NCBI GenBank assembly: GCA_021733925.1
Contig: JAIPJY010000029.1
Span: forward strand, 19,560-83,559
DNA length: 64,000 nucleotides
From: Prosthecobacter sp.
Lineage (GTDB): Bacteria > Verrucomicrobiota > Verrucomicrobiia > Verrucomicrobiales > Verrucomicrobiaceae
Reading direction: 5' to 3'
Within the stretch, counting starts at the first letter, position 1, and each line of letters starts with the position of its first letter. The notes under the pieces are model-generated. The model was not told where the DNA came from. It did no database searches and worked only from the letters and a program-made list of their open reading frames with translations. The position numbers were made by a program, and so were the translations under genes. Below are positions 45,516-53,969 of this stretch, piece by piece.

Positions 45516-47483
45516 CTATTTGAGGTTTTTCGCTCCGCCTAACAACCTCAGCGCATTCATGATGACGAGCAGTGTGGCTCCGGTGTCGGCGAGGATGGCG
45601 AGCCAGAGGCTGGTGTGGCCGGTGAAGGCGAGGATGAGGAAGATGGCTTTCACGACGAGGGCGAAGGCGACGTTGAACTGGATGATGCGCAGCGTTCTCC
45701 GACCTAGCGCGATGGCTTCGGCCACGCGGGTGAGGTCGTCTTGCATGAGGGCCATGTCGGCGGTCTCGATGGCGGTGTCGCTGCCGATGGCTCCCATGGC
45801 GATGCCGACACTGGCGAGTGCGAGCGCGGGGGCATCGTTCACGCCATCACCGATCATGCCGACGTACTGATGCTCGGCCATGAGGCGCTTGATGTGCTCG
45901 ATCTTCTGCTCGGGCATGAGATCGCCATAAGCTTCGTCGATGCCTGCTTGCCGAGCGATGGCATCGACGGTGCGCTGGTTGTCGCCGCTGAGCATGACGA
46001 CTTTTTCAAGGCCTGCGTCATGGAGCAGGGTGAGAGCGTTGGCGGCCTCGGGGCGCAGGGTGTCGCCGATGGCGAGGATGCCTAGCACGGCCCCGGCACA
46101 GCCTTCATGCGGTGTGTGGCCGAGGATGGCGAGGGACTGGCCTTGGTTTTCGATCTCGGTGAGCCGGCCTTCGATCTCGGGTGAGCAGATGCCGAGTTCG
46201 TGCGCCATTTTGTGATTGCCGATGAAATGCGGATGTCCGTCGATGACGGCGGTGGCTCCACGTCCGGTGACGGATTGGTATTGGGTGGATTCTACCCAGG
46301 TGATGCCTTTGGCCTGTGCGGCGATGACGACGGCCTTTGCCAGCGGATGCTCGGAGTGGGCGTCAATAGCGGCGGCACGTCGCAGGACTTCATCTTCGGT
46401 CATGTCACTGATGGAAATGATGCCCGTGACCTGCGGGCGGCCCTGCGTGATGGTGCCGGTCTTGTCCACGGCGAGGGCACGCAGCTTGCCGACGGCTTCG
46501 AGATGTGCGCCGCCTTTGATGAGCACGCCGCGCCGTGCCAGTGCGGTGAGGCCGGAGACAATCGAGACAGGTGTGGCAATGACGAGCGCACAGGGGCAGG
46601 CGATGACGAGCAGCACGAGGGCGCGATACGTCCACTCCGACCACGCGCCGCCCATGAGCAACGGCGGCAGCAGGGCAACCAGCAACGCGACCCCAAACAC
46701 AGCGGGCGTGTAGATGGTGGCGAACTTGTCCACGAAGCGCTGCGTGGGGGCTTTCTGCTCCTCGGCCTCTTCGACCAGCTTGATGATGCGGGCGAGTGTG
46801 GAGTCGCTGGCCGCTTTGGTGACACGCACGGTGAGGGAGCCTTCGCCATTGATGGTGCCTGCGAACACTGGATCGCCGGGCTTCTTCTCCACCGGCACAG
46901 ATTCACCGGTGATGGGGGCTTGATTCACGGCGGAGTCACCGGCGATGACCTCGCCATCGAGCGGGATGCTGCTGCCGCTGCGCACGCTGATCTCCGCGCC
47001 GACGGCGACTTCGGTCACAGGCACTTCTTTGGAACTGCCATCGGCTCCACGCACCAACGCGGTCTGCGGCGTGAGTTTTAATAACGCGGCGATGGCACGC
47101 CGCGCTCTGCCAACACTCCAGGATTCGAGCAGTTCTGACAGGGCAAAGAGAAACACCACGGCGGCACCTTCCGCGCCTTCACCCACGAGCCATGCGCCAG
47201 TGACGGCCACGGTCATGAGCACGTTCATATCAAGCCGTGCTTTTTTGAGCGCCTTGAACGCTGCGGGGAAGACGAGCAAGCCACCCGCGAGTGTGGCAAG
47301 GGCGTAGCAACTCGTGTGCAGCAGCGGTGGTCCGAGTTTGAGCCATTGCAAAAGCATCCCGGCTCCCAGCAGTGCGCCGGAGGCGATGACGAGCGCATTG
47401 CGCGGCAACGCTGTGTCGTCATGGCCGTGCTCGCAGGAGCCGCAGGATTTGGATTCAGATTCGTCGTGGTGTTCGGTGCTCAT
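45516..47483 (-). CDS. P1B-type heavy-metal ATPase (Zn/Cd/Pb-type, CadA/ZntA-like)
   Basis: A 655-aa pump. It lacks a complete N-terminal HMA domain; instead it opens with a short His/Cys-rich tail (MSTEHHDESESKSCGSCEHG). Motifs present: TGESVPV (actuator), CPCALVIATPV in TM6, DKTGTITQG with the phosphorylated Asp, the SEHPLAKAV His-Pro motif, and GDGVNDAPALALA. Near the end KAIFLILAFTGH (Lys in TM7) and LADTGATLLVIMNAL (Asp in TM8) form the ligand set of the Zn/Cd/Pb subgroup. It exports Zn2+/Cd2+ to the periplasm, where the RND systems can take them up. Confidence 0.9.
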   Translation of the reverse strand: MSTEHHDESESKSCGSCEHGHDDTALPRNALVIASGALLGAGMLLQWLKLGPPLLHTSCYALATLAGGLLVFPAAFKALKKARLDMNVLMTVAVTGAWLVGEGAEGAAVVFLFALSELLESWSVGRARRAIAALLKLTPQTALVRGADGSSKEVPVTEVAVGAEISVRSGSSIPLDGEVIAGDSAVNQAPITGESVPVEKKPGDPVFAGTINGEGSLTVRVTKAASDSTLARIIKLVEEAEEQKAPTQRFVDKFATIYTPAVFGVALLVALLPPLLMGGAWSEWTYRALVLLVIACPCALVIATPVSIVSGLTALARRGVLIKGGAHLEAVGKLRALAVDKTGTITQGRPQVTGIISISDMTEDEVLRRAAAIDAHSEHPLAKAVVIAAQAKGITWVESTQYQSVTGRGATAVIDGHPHFIGNHKMAHELGICSPEIEGRLTEIENQGQSLAILGHTPHEGCAGAVLGILAIGDTLRPEAANALTLLHDAGLEKVVMLSGDNQRTVDAIARQAGIDEAYGDLMPEQKIEHIKRLMAEHQYVGMIGDGVNDAPALALASVGIAMGAIGSDTAIETADMALMQDDLTRVAEAIALGRRTLRIIQFNVAFALVVKAIFLILAFTGHTSLWLAILADTGATLLVIMNALRLLGGAKNLK

Positions 47484-47582
47484 GGCTCAAAAAAAATGGG
47501 TGGCTGCTGAATAGTTCCAACGGGGTCTCGTCTGTTGAGATAAGCCGCCCATTTGGCGGCAACGAATCAAACCTAACTCACA

Positions 47583-47960
47583 ATGAAAAAGCTCATCACT
47601 CTCCTGGCTGTCGCTGCCAGTTTCGCTGTCTTCACTCCAGCCGCTGTGCAAGCGGGTGACAATCATTCCTCCAGCCGTTCCGGTCATGGGAGCGGGCATG
47701 GTTCTGGTCACGGCTCCAGCCATCACGGAAGCAGCTCCAGTCACCACAACTCCGGTCATGGCAGCTACCAGCCCTACACTCCGGGCCATGGCAGCGGCCA
47801 CAACTCCGGCCACGGTAGTTATCAGCCTTACAGGCCAAGTTATGGGAATGGCGGCAGTCACAACTCCGGTCATGGCTCCAGCCACGGCAGCAGTGGTGGT
47901 GCGCACATCAGCCTGCCAGGTTTTCATATCGACTTTGGTGGCCGTTCCGGTCGTCACTAA
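47583..47960 (+). CDS. Secreted Gly/Ser/His-rich repeat protein
   Basis: A 125-aa protein with a signal peptide (MKKLITLLAVAASFAVFTPA, cleaved near VQAG). The remainder consists of GHGS and SHHNSGHGS repeats with two SYQPYxP blocks. I count 18 His in about 101 mature residues, so metal binding (Zn/Ni/Cu) is plausible. It is on the plus strand between the P-type ATPase and the rest of the island, with its own terminator (47990). No family recognised. Confidence 0.7.
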   Translation: MKKLITLLAVAASFAVFTPAAVQAGDNHSSSRSGHGSGHGSGHGSSHHGSSSSHHNSGHGSYQPYTPGHGSGHNSGHGSYQPYRPSYGNGGSHNSGHGSSHGSSGGAHISLPGFHIDFGGRSGRH

Positions 47961-47989
47961 CCCAGGGAGTGGATGCCCTGTTTCCAAAC

Positions 47990-48026
47990 AAGCCCGACGG
48001 AGAATGGATGCTCCGGCGGGCTTTTT
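47990..48026 (+). terminator. Rho-independent terminator after the His-rich gene
   Basis: The stem AAGCCCGaCGGAG (47990-48002) pairs with CTCCGgCGGGCTT (from 48011) around loop AATGGATG, followed by TTTTTG. A strong G/C stem and T-run. Confidence 0.85.
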
Positions 48027-48055
48027 GTTGGTGACGGGTGATGAAATGAACGTGG

Positions 48056-48604
48056 TCATTCCAGGAGCTTTTTGATGCTGGGGATGCTGTAAGCCTCGCC
48101 GACGATTTCATCGCCGCGAAAGACTCGAATGGCCCAGCCGTGGTAGCGGCTCCCGGTGGCTTCGACGCGCTTGTATTTGGCGCGCTTGCCGCTGCCGGAC
48201 TTCTCCGAGTGTTGGGGCGTGAAGTTGAAGGTAACGTCCGGGGAGATGATGCGCGTGCTTTTGCCTGCCTCCAGCCCGGCTTTGAGGTCATTGGCCTTCA
48301 GCGCGACGATTTTATCCCCGGCCAGATCATCGGCAAAGAAGGTGCAGGTGACTTTGACCTCGCCCTGAAGCGTGGCGCTGCCACGGAGTTCTATTTCAAG
48401 GTGCTTCTTCACGACCTCGGCAATGCTGCCCTTGGGGTCGTTGTGTTCCGTCTTCACGGTGGCAGTGACACTGACATGGCCGACGGTTTGCGCGATGAGC
48501 GCTGGGTATGACCCTGCGGTGATGAGAAGGAGGCTGATGAGCTTGATCACTGTTAGGCACATGCAGTTGCGTGGCGTTATGAATGAAACAGGGATGGTTT
48601 TCAT
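48056..48604 (-). CDS. Secreted protein, unknown
   Basis: A 182-aa protein with a signal-like hydrophobic N-terminus (LTVIKLISLLLITAGSYPAL). The remaining region is strand-rich with acidic and basic patches (KTEHNDPKGSIAEVVKKHLE, FFADDLAGDKIVALKANDLK). It ends YSIPSIKKLLE. It is on the same strand as, and downstream of, the RND cassette. No family recognised; a periplasmic role is likely by context. Confidence 0.5.
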   Translation of the reverse strand: MKTIPVSFITPRNCMCLTVIKLISLLLITAGSYPALIAQTVGHVSVTATVKTEHNDPKGSIAEVVKKHLEIELRGSATLQGEVKVTCTFFADDLAGDKIVALKANDLKAGLEAGKSTRIISPDVTFNFTPQHSEKSGSGKRAKYKRVEATGSRYHGWAIRVFRGDEIVGEAYSIPSIKKLLE

Positions 48605-48620
48605 GGTCTTCAATGTGGTT

Positions 48621-48950
48621 TTAGGGCTGTGCTATCAGCACGATCTGGCGCACAAAATCCGGGCCGATAAGCGGGTTGTGGAGCTTGATCTGAACTCTCA
48701 TGCCCGGCTTCAAGTGGGCTGGCAGCGCTTCCTTCTCATCGTGCCAGAATTTGACCCACTCCGAGTAAACGAACTGGCGCACCGGGCCACCATCCTGCGA
48801 AAAAGTGATCCAGCGCGTGGAATGATCAACAGATTGGACGACACCCGTCATTGTGGTGCCCATCGGGCGAATCGCGCTGGCGGTGGATGAAAAACACAGG
48901 CCAGCGATAGCAGAAAAAAGGGCGATTTTGATGAACATGTTCATGGTCAT
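48621..48950 (-). CDS. Small secreted protein, OB-like, unknown
   Basis: A 109-aa protein with a signal peptide (MFIKIALFSAIAGLCFSSTA). The remaining ~85 aa have a repeated strand pattern (GVVQSVDHSTRWITFSQDGG, GMRVQIKLHNPLIGP) that suggests a small beta barrel, as in periplasmic metal-stress proteins of the CusF type. The CusF Met/His/Trp residues are not clearly placed. The start may be 48950, 48944 or 48938. It lies directly downstream of the EYACTC gene. Confidence 0.5.
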   Translation of the reverse strand: MTMNMFIKIALFSAIAGLCFSSTASAIRPMGTTMTGVVQSVDHSTRWITFSQDGGPVRQFVYSEWVKFWHDEKEALPAHLKPGMRVQIKLHNPLIGPDFVRQIVLIAQP

Positions 48951-49014
48951 GGCTGCCCAGCCAGCAGCACCGCCCTCACGGCGGAGCGGTGCTGTGGCGG
49001 ACGCTGGTGAAGGG

Positions 49015-49494
49015 TTACTTCTTCTTCTCCTCCTCACCGTGCGCACAGGTGCAGGCGTATTCCTTGTTCTTGCAGGTAGGGCACTGTTCGAGGTTCAGGT
49101 TGAACTTCTCGGTGACGGCCTTGGCACCTTCCTTCTCGCGGATTTGCACCACGGTGGGGAGGTCGTTGCCTTCGGGGACGGCTTTGTCGCTGATGAGCAT
49201 GTTGCCATCCTTGGTGAAGCTCAGCTTGGTAGGAGCAGAGCGGTCGCCAAGGGTGACGCTGATGACTTGCTCGCCGGGGGCGACGACTTTCATGTCGTCG
49301 TCAATGAAGCGGATTTCGACCTTCTTGTCTTTGTTCACGAAGAACTCGACGTGAGGCTCGACTTCGGTGATGAGCTTGCCGCCGGTGGGACCGGCTTTGG
49401 CTGCATGTTCGTGGTCGTGCTTGTCTTTGTCAGCAGCCGTGGCGGTGAAGGCCAAAGCGAGAGTGAGCAGTGTGGTGGTGAGCAGTTTTTTCAT
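49015..49494 (-). CDS. Secreted His-rich protein with C-terminal CxxC...EYACTC motif (cassette 1)
   Basis: A 159-aa protein with a clear signal peptide (MKKLLTTTLLTLALAFTATA). The mature part starts with a His-rich segment (DKHDHEHAA). The middle is beta-rich with FFVNKDKKVEIRFIDDD. The C-terminus is CPTCKNKEYACTCAH and then acidic/basic. The CxxC and CTC residues make a likely metal or thiol site. The protein at 55883 shares the middle FFV(N/E)KD and the end EYACTC. The gene is the last of cassette 1 (after its RND pump). Its job is unknown; a periplasmic metal chaperone is the natural guess. Confidence 0.7.
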   Translation of the reverse strand: MKKLLTTTLLTLALAFTATAADKDKHDHEHAAKAGPTGGKLITEVEPHVEFFVNKDKKVEIRFIDDDMKVVAPGEQVISVTLGDRSAPTKLSFTKDGNMLISDKAVPEGNDLPTVVQIREKEGAKAVTEKFNLNLEQCPTCKNKEYACTCAHGEEEKKK

Positions 49495-49592
49495 GATGTT
49501 TGTTTGTCTGGTTTGGTTTGGATTCAGTTTGGTTTGGTTTTGCCTTGGCGGCGGTGGCTCTGATGAGTTCGTCGCTTTGGAAATTCATTTGG

Positions 49593-52500
49593 CTAGTGCG
49601 ATGCGGGAGCATCATTCTCAATGGCACTGGCGGCGGCTTTTCTGCCGAAGGTGTAAAAGACGGTGGGCGTGACGCCGAGGCCGAGCAGGGTGCTGGTGAC
49701 GAGGCCACCGACGATGACGACTGCCACGGGATGCAGGATTTCCTTGCCCGGTTGATCCGCTGCGAGCACGAGCGGGATGAGGCCGATGCCTGCGGCGAGC
49801 GCGGTCATGAGCACGGGGACGAGTCGTTCCTTGGTGCCGCGAATGACCATCTTCTTCGTGAAGCCCTCACCCTCATGCTGCATGAGGTGCAGGTAGTGGC
49901 TGATGAGCATGATGCTGTTGCGAGCCGCAACACCGGCGACGGCGATGAAGCCGACGAGGGTGGCGATGCTGATGTTGTTCAGCTTGAAGTAGGTGAAGAC
50001 AAGACCGCCTACGAGGGCGAGCGGGATGTCGCACAGCACCTGGAGGGCGAAGAACGGCGTGCGAAAGTAGCCGTAGAGCAGGAAGGCGATGACGGCCAGG
50101 ATGACGAGCGTGAAGATGGCGATGCGCTGCGTGGCCTCCTGCTGCGCCTGGAACTCGCCCTCGAAGGTGATGAAGTAGCCTTCAGGCATCTTCACTTTCG
50201 CGGTCACTTCATCCCTCATGCGGGTGACGAGGTTGGTCACGTCCTGCACGGTGGGCTTGATGGCGAGGGCGAAGCGACGCTGTGAGTTTTCGCGGAAGAT
50301 GACGTTCGGCCCTTTGGCTTCGCGCACGTCGGCGACGAGGGAAAGCGGGATGTGCTGGCCTTCACCGGCTTCGATGGGCAGCTCGGCGATTTTGTCCGGC
50401 GAATCGCGCCACTCGACGGGCAGGCGGGTGACGAGATTCACGGCTCGCTGGCCTTCGCGCAGTTCGGCGACTTCTTTGCCGCCGATCAAAGCAGAAAGCT
50501 GTTCGTTGAGTCTGCCAGGGGCGATGCCGTAGGCTTTGGCGCGGTCACGGTCAGCCTCGATGCGGAGCTGCGGGATGGATGAGGTTTGGTCGAGTTTGCA
50601 ATCCTCAAAGCCGGGGATGGTTTTGGCGATGGTTTGAATCTCGATGCCGATCTGGCGCAGCTTGTCGAGGTCGGGGCCGAAGACCTTGATGGCAACGGGC
50701 GCGGAGACACCACTCATCATGTGGCCGATGCGGTCGGCGAGCGGGCCGCTGACGACGGCGAAGACGCCGGGCACGGTCTTGAGCTTGGCGGTGATGTCGG
50801 CGAGGATTTCTTTGCGATTGCGGCCTTTGCCCTCATGCCCGTCCTCGGTCTCAGGCTCACGGAAGTCCACGTCAAACTCGGCGGTGCTCACGGGGACGAC
50901 GTGATCACCACGCTCGGCACGGCCAAGACGCCGCCCGACTTTGCGCACCTCCGGCACGCTGAGTATCTGCTGCTCGATGACATCGGAGATTTTATTCATC
51001 TCCTCCAGCGAGGTGCCGGGCGCGGCGGTGGCGGCCACGAGCGCGGTTTCTTCCTGGAATTTGGGCAGGAAGTCCTTGTTCATCTTCGGATACAGCGAGA
51101 ACGCGGCGATGACGATCATGAGGACGATGCCGAGCATGACGAGCGGCTGGCTGAGGCCGAAACGGAGCAGGGTGTTTTCCAGCAGCCATTTCATGCCACG
51201 GGTGAGGAAGCCGTCCTTGTGCTCGTGGCCGTGTTTCGGATTGAGCAGCAGCGAGCACAGCACCGGAATGGCGGTGAGGGAGACGATGAAGGAGGCCATC
51301 ATCGAAATGATCGTGGCGATGGCGATGGGCGCGAACAGCTTGCCCTCCACACCGGTGAGTCCTAGCAGAGGCAGGAACACCAGGATGATGAGCACCGTGG
51401 CGTAGAGGATGGAGTTTCGCACCTCGCCGGACGCCTTGGCTATGACTTGCAGGCGCGGATGAGGATGGGGCAGCGCTGCGTTCTCGCGCAGTCGGCGGAA
51501 GACGTTTTCCACGTCCACGATGGCATCATCCACGACCATGCCGATGGCGACCGCGAGGCCGCCGAGGGTCATGCTGTTCACGCTGATGTCGAGCCACTTG
51601 AAGACCAGCATCGTGATACCGAAGGAGAGCGGCATCGCCATGAGGGTGATGAACGTGGTGCGGAAGTTTAGCAGGAACAGAAACAGAATGATCGTGACCA
51701 TGATGGCCCCGTCACGAATGGCTTCGGTGAGATTGCCGATGGCATTGTCGATGAAGTCCTTTTGCTGGAACAGCAGCGTGGTCTCGACGCCCTGCGGGAA
51801 GGTGGGCTTGAGTTCGTCCAGAGCGGTCTTGATCTGCTCGGTGAGCTTTCGTGTGTCAAAGCCGGGTGCTTTGGTGATGGACATGATGACGCCGTAAGTG
51901 GCGGATTTTTCCGGGGCGACGCTGACCGTGGCATCGCCGCGCATCGGCTCGATGCCCCAGACGACTTCCGCCACGTCGCCGATGGAGATAGGGCGGTCGT
52001 TGATCTTCTTGATGACGGTGCGGGCGATGTCGTCCAGCTCCACAGTCATCGCGAGATTGCGCACCATGATTTCAGTGGGACCGGTGTTGATGAAGCCGCC
52101 TGTGGTGGTGTTCGCCGCCTCAGTAGCGGCTTGTTCCAATTCATCAAAGGTCACGCCAGTGGCCTGCATTTTGTAAGGGTCAGGCTGAATCTCGATGCGC
52201 TTCACGCCGCCGCCCATGTTGAGGATTTCAGCGATGCCGGAGATGCTTTGCAGGCGGCGTTTCACAGTCCAATCCGCCAGCGAACGCACCTCACGCGGAG
52301 GCAGATAGCCAGCCTCGCCTTCCTTGATCGTTGAGCGCACGCCGACGAGCAAAATCTCGCCCATGAGGGATGCGACCGGCGTCATGAAGGGCTGCACGCC
52401 CTCGGGCAACTGCTCACGCACGCCTTGCAGGCGCTCCTGCACGAGCATACGCGCCTTGTAGATGTCCATGTCCCAGCCGAACTCGGCATAGACGAGAGAG

Positions 52501-52769
52501 AGCGCCACGTCGGAGTTCGAGCGCAGGCGGGTAAGGCCAGCCACGCCCATGAGGGCGCTTTCGATGGGCTGGGTGACACGCATTTCGACTTCCTCCGGCG
52601 CGAGGCCGGGGGATTCCGTCAAGATGATGACGGTGGGCTTGGTGAGGTCTGGCAGCACCTCCACAGGCAGCTCGGTGGCCGTCTTCAAGCCCATCACCAT
52701 GAGGATGAGCGCGGTGCCGATGATGAGCGCCCGGCTGGCGAGCGCCCAATGGATCATTTTGTTCAGCAT
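49593..52769 (-). CDS. RND heavy-metal efflux pump, cassette 1 (CusA/CzcA family)
   Basis: A 1058-aa inner-membrane pump. It begins MLNKMIHWALASRALIIGTA. It has the usual large periplasmic loops and TM4 region LGGLAVAIGMVVDDAIVDVE followed by NVFRRLREN. The TM4 signature (VDDAIVDVEN) differs from the CzcA-type DFGxxxDGAxxxVEN found in cassette 2, so the metal or substrate specificity probably differs. The stop (49593) is followed by the EYACTC gene. It is preceded by its fusion protein with only a 3-bp gap. Works as a trimer with the MFP and the outer-membrane factor at 53970. Confidence 0.9.
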   Translation of the reverse strand: MLNKMIHWALASRALIIGTALILMVMGLKTATELPVEVLPDLTKPTVIILTESPGLAPEEVEMRVTQPIESALMGVAGLTRLRSNSDVALSLVYAEFGWDMDIYKARMLVQERLQGVREQLPEGVQPFMTPVASLMGEILLVGVRSTIKEGEAGYLPPREVRSLADWTVKRRLQSISGIAEILNMGGGVKRIEIQPDPYKMQATGVTFDELEQAATEAANTTTGGFINTGPTEIMVRNLAMTVELDDIARTVIKKINDRPISIGDVAEVVWGIEPMRGDATVSVAPEKSATYGVIMSITKAPGFDTRKLTEQIKTALDELKPTFPQGVETTLLFQQKDFIDNAIGNLTEAIRDGAIMVTIILFLFLLNFRTTFITLMAMPLSFGITMLVFKWLDISVNSMTLGGLAVAIGMVVDDAIVDVENVFRRLRENAALPHPHPRLQVIAKASGEVRNSILYATVLIILVFLPLLGLTGVEGKLFAPIAIATIISMMASFIVSLTAIPVLCSLLLNPKHGHEHKDGFLTRGMKWLLENTLLRFGLSQPLVMLGIVLMIVIAAFSLYPKMNKDFLPKFQEETALVAATAAPGTSLEEMNKISDVIEQQILSVPEVRKVGRRLGRAERGDHVVPVSTAEFDVDFREPETEDGHEGKGRNRKEILADITAKLKTVPGVFAVVSGPLADRIGHMMSGVSAPVAIKVFGPDLDKLRQIGIEIQTIAKTIPGFEDCKLDQTSSIPQLRIEADRDRAKAYGIAPGRLNEQLSALIGGKEVAELREGQRAVNLVTRLPVEWRDSPDKIAELPIEAGEGQHIPLSLVADVREAKGPNVIFRENSQRRFALAIKPTVQDVTNLVTRMRDEVTAKVKMPEGYFITFEGEFQAQQEATQRIAIFTLVILAVIAFLLYGYFRTPFFALQVLCDIPLALVGGLVFTYFKLNNISIATLVGFIAVAGVAARNSIMLISHYLHLMQHEGEGFTKKMVIRGTKERLVPVLMTALAAGIGLIPLVLAADQPGKEILHPVAVVIVGGLVTSTLLGLGVTPTVFYTFGRKAAASAIENDAPASH

Positions 52770-52772
52770 GGC

Positions 52773-53948
52773 TTACGCAGCCTCCTTTTCAGCGGGTTTC
52801 GGGGCGGGGGCTTCGTCCGCGTCAGGACGGCTTTTCTTGGTGAAGATAGAAAGCAGCAAGAGCACGAACAAGACACCGCAGCCATACTTCCACAGCGGGC
52901 TGCTACCTTCTTCCTCGCCGTGTCCATGACCGTCGCCGCCGCCCTTTTTGGCGGCCTCCATTTCAGCTTTCTTCTCTGGTGTCAGTTCACCACCATCGGC
53001 GGCGTGTTCATGACCGTGCGCGGCATCCAGCGCCTCTTTGAGAGAGACACTGCTGGCTCCGGCGAAGGAGAGTGAGTAAGCACCGCGAGTCACAACCTCA
53101 TCCGCAGGCAGCAGGCCGTTGGTGATCTCGACAAAGCGGTCATTGATTTCACCCACGGTGACAGCCGTTTTCACAAAGGCATTCGCCAGATCGAAATCCT
53201 TCACATAGACGAAACGGTTCCCGCCTTCGCCCTGCAAAGCAGCACGCGGCACGCTGACCACGTTGCTGCGCTTGCTCATGACGATGCTGAACTCCGCCCG
53301 CATGTCGGCGCGGAGCTGGCCGCCGCTGTTGGGCAGGCGGAAGATGGCGTCAATGGTGCCACTGGCCTTGTCCGCGCTGGTGCCAAAGCGCAGCAGCTCG
53401 CCATCGAATTTTTCATTCGGCAGCGCCGCGACTTTGATGTGGGCCACAGTGCCCGTCTTCATGCGTCCAGCCTGATGCTCTGGCACGCGGGCAACGGCAT
53501 AGACTTCGCTCAGGTCAGTGATTTCCAGCATGGCCTTCTCGGGGTCAATGGGATCGCCAAGCCGTGCATCCACATGGGTGACGAGTCCGCTGAGCGGTGC
53601 CTTGAGCGAGATCACGGGTGGCGGATCGCCGGGCTGGCGACTCTCCACTTTCGCCACTTCGTCGCCCACTTTCACCGTGTCGCCGGGTGTGAGTTTCAGC
53701 TCGATGATGCGGCCTGGAATGCGGCTGCTGACAGCGGCGACTTTGCTGGGAATGGCCTCAATGCGGCCCAGCGAGAAGATCGTGGCCTCGAAGTCGGTCT
53801 CCTCGACCTCGACGGTCTCGATGCGGAGATTTTTCACGCCGGTTTCATCCAGCACGACGGTGTTGGCGGCGCGTTTGGCATCTGCGGCGGCAGCGGTGAT
53901 GCCGGTCAAAGACAGACAGAGGAATAAATGAGCCAGGGGTCGTTTCAT
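52773..53948 (-). CDS. RND membrane-fusion protein, cassette 1, with C-terminal membrane segment
   Basis: A 391-aa periplasmic adaptor. After a signal peptide (FLCLSLTGITAAAADA) there is the typical hairpin/barrel region (RIEAIPSKVAAVSSRIPGRI, then LTPGDTVKVGDEVAKVESRQ, PLSGLVTHVDARLGDPID). A beta barrel follows (GGNRFVYVKDFDLANAFVKT). An unusual tail of about 80 aa contains a His/Asp-rich linker (AAHGHEHAADGG, GDGHGHGEEEG) and a C-terminal membrane segment (WKYGCGVLFVLLLLSIFTKK). The tail is absent from classic CusB/CzcB. It sits between the outer-membrane factor and the RND pump. Confidence 0.85.
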   Translation of the reverse strand: MKRPLAHLFLCLSLTGITAAAADAKRAANTVVLDETGVKNLRIETVEVEETDFEATIFSLGRIEAIPSKVAAVSSRIPGRIIELKLTPGDTVKVGDEVAKVESRQPGDPPPVISLKAPLSGLVTHVDARLGDPIDPEKAMLEITDLSEVYAVARVPEHQAGRMKTGTVAHIKVAALPNEKFDGELLRFGTSADKASGTIDAIFRLPNSGGQLRADMRAEFSIVMSKRSNVVSVPRAALQGEGGNRFVYVKDFDLANAFVKTAVTVGEINDRFVEITNGLLPADEVVTRGAYSLSFAGASSVSLKEALDAAHGHEHAADGGELTPEKKAEMEAAKKGGGDGHGHGEEEGSSPLWKYGCGVLFVLLLLSIFTKKSRPDADEAPAPKPAEKEAA

Positions 53949-53969
53949 GATGAGATAGAAGATGGAAGA

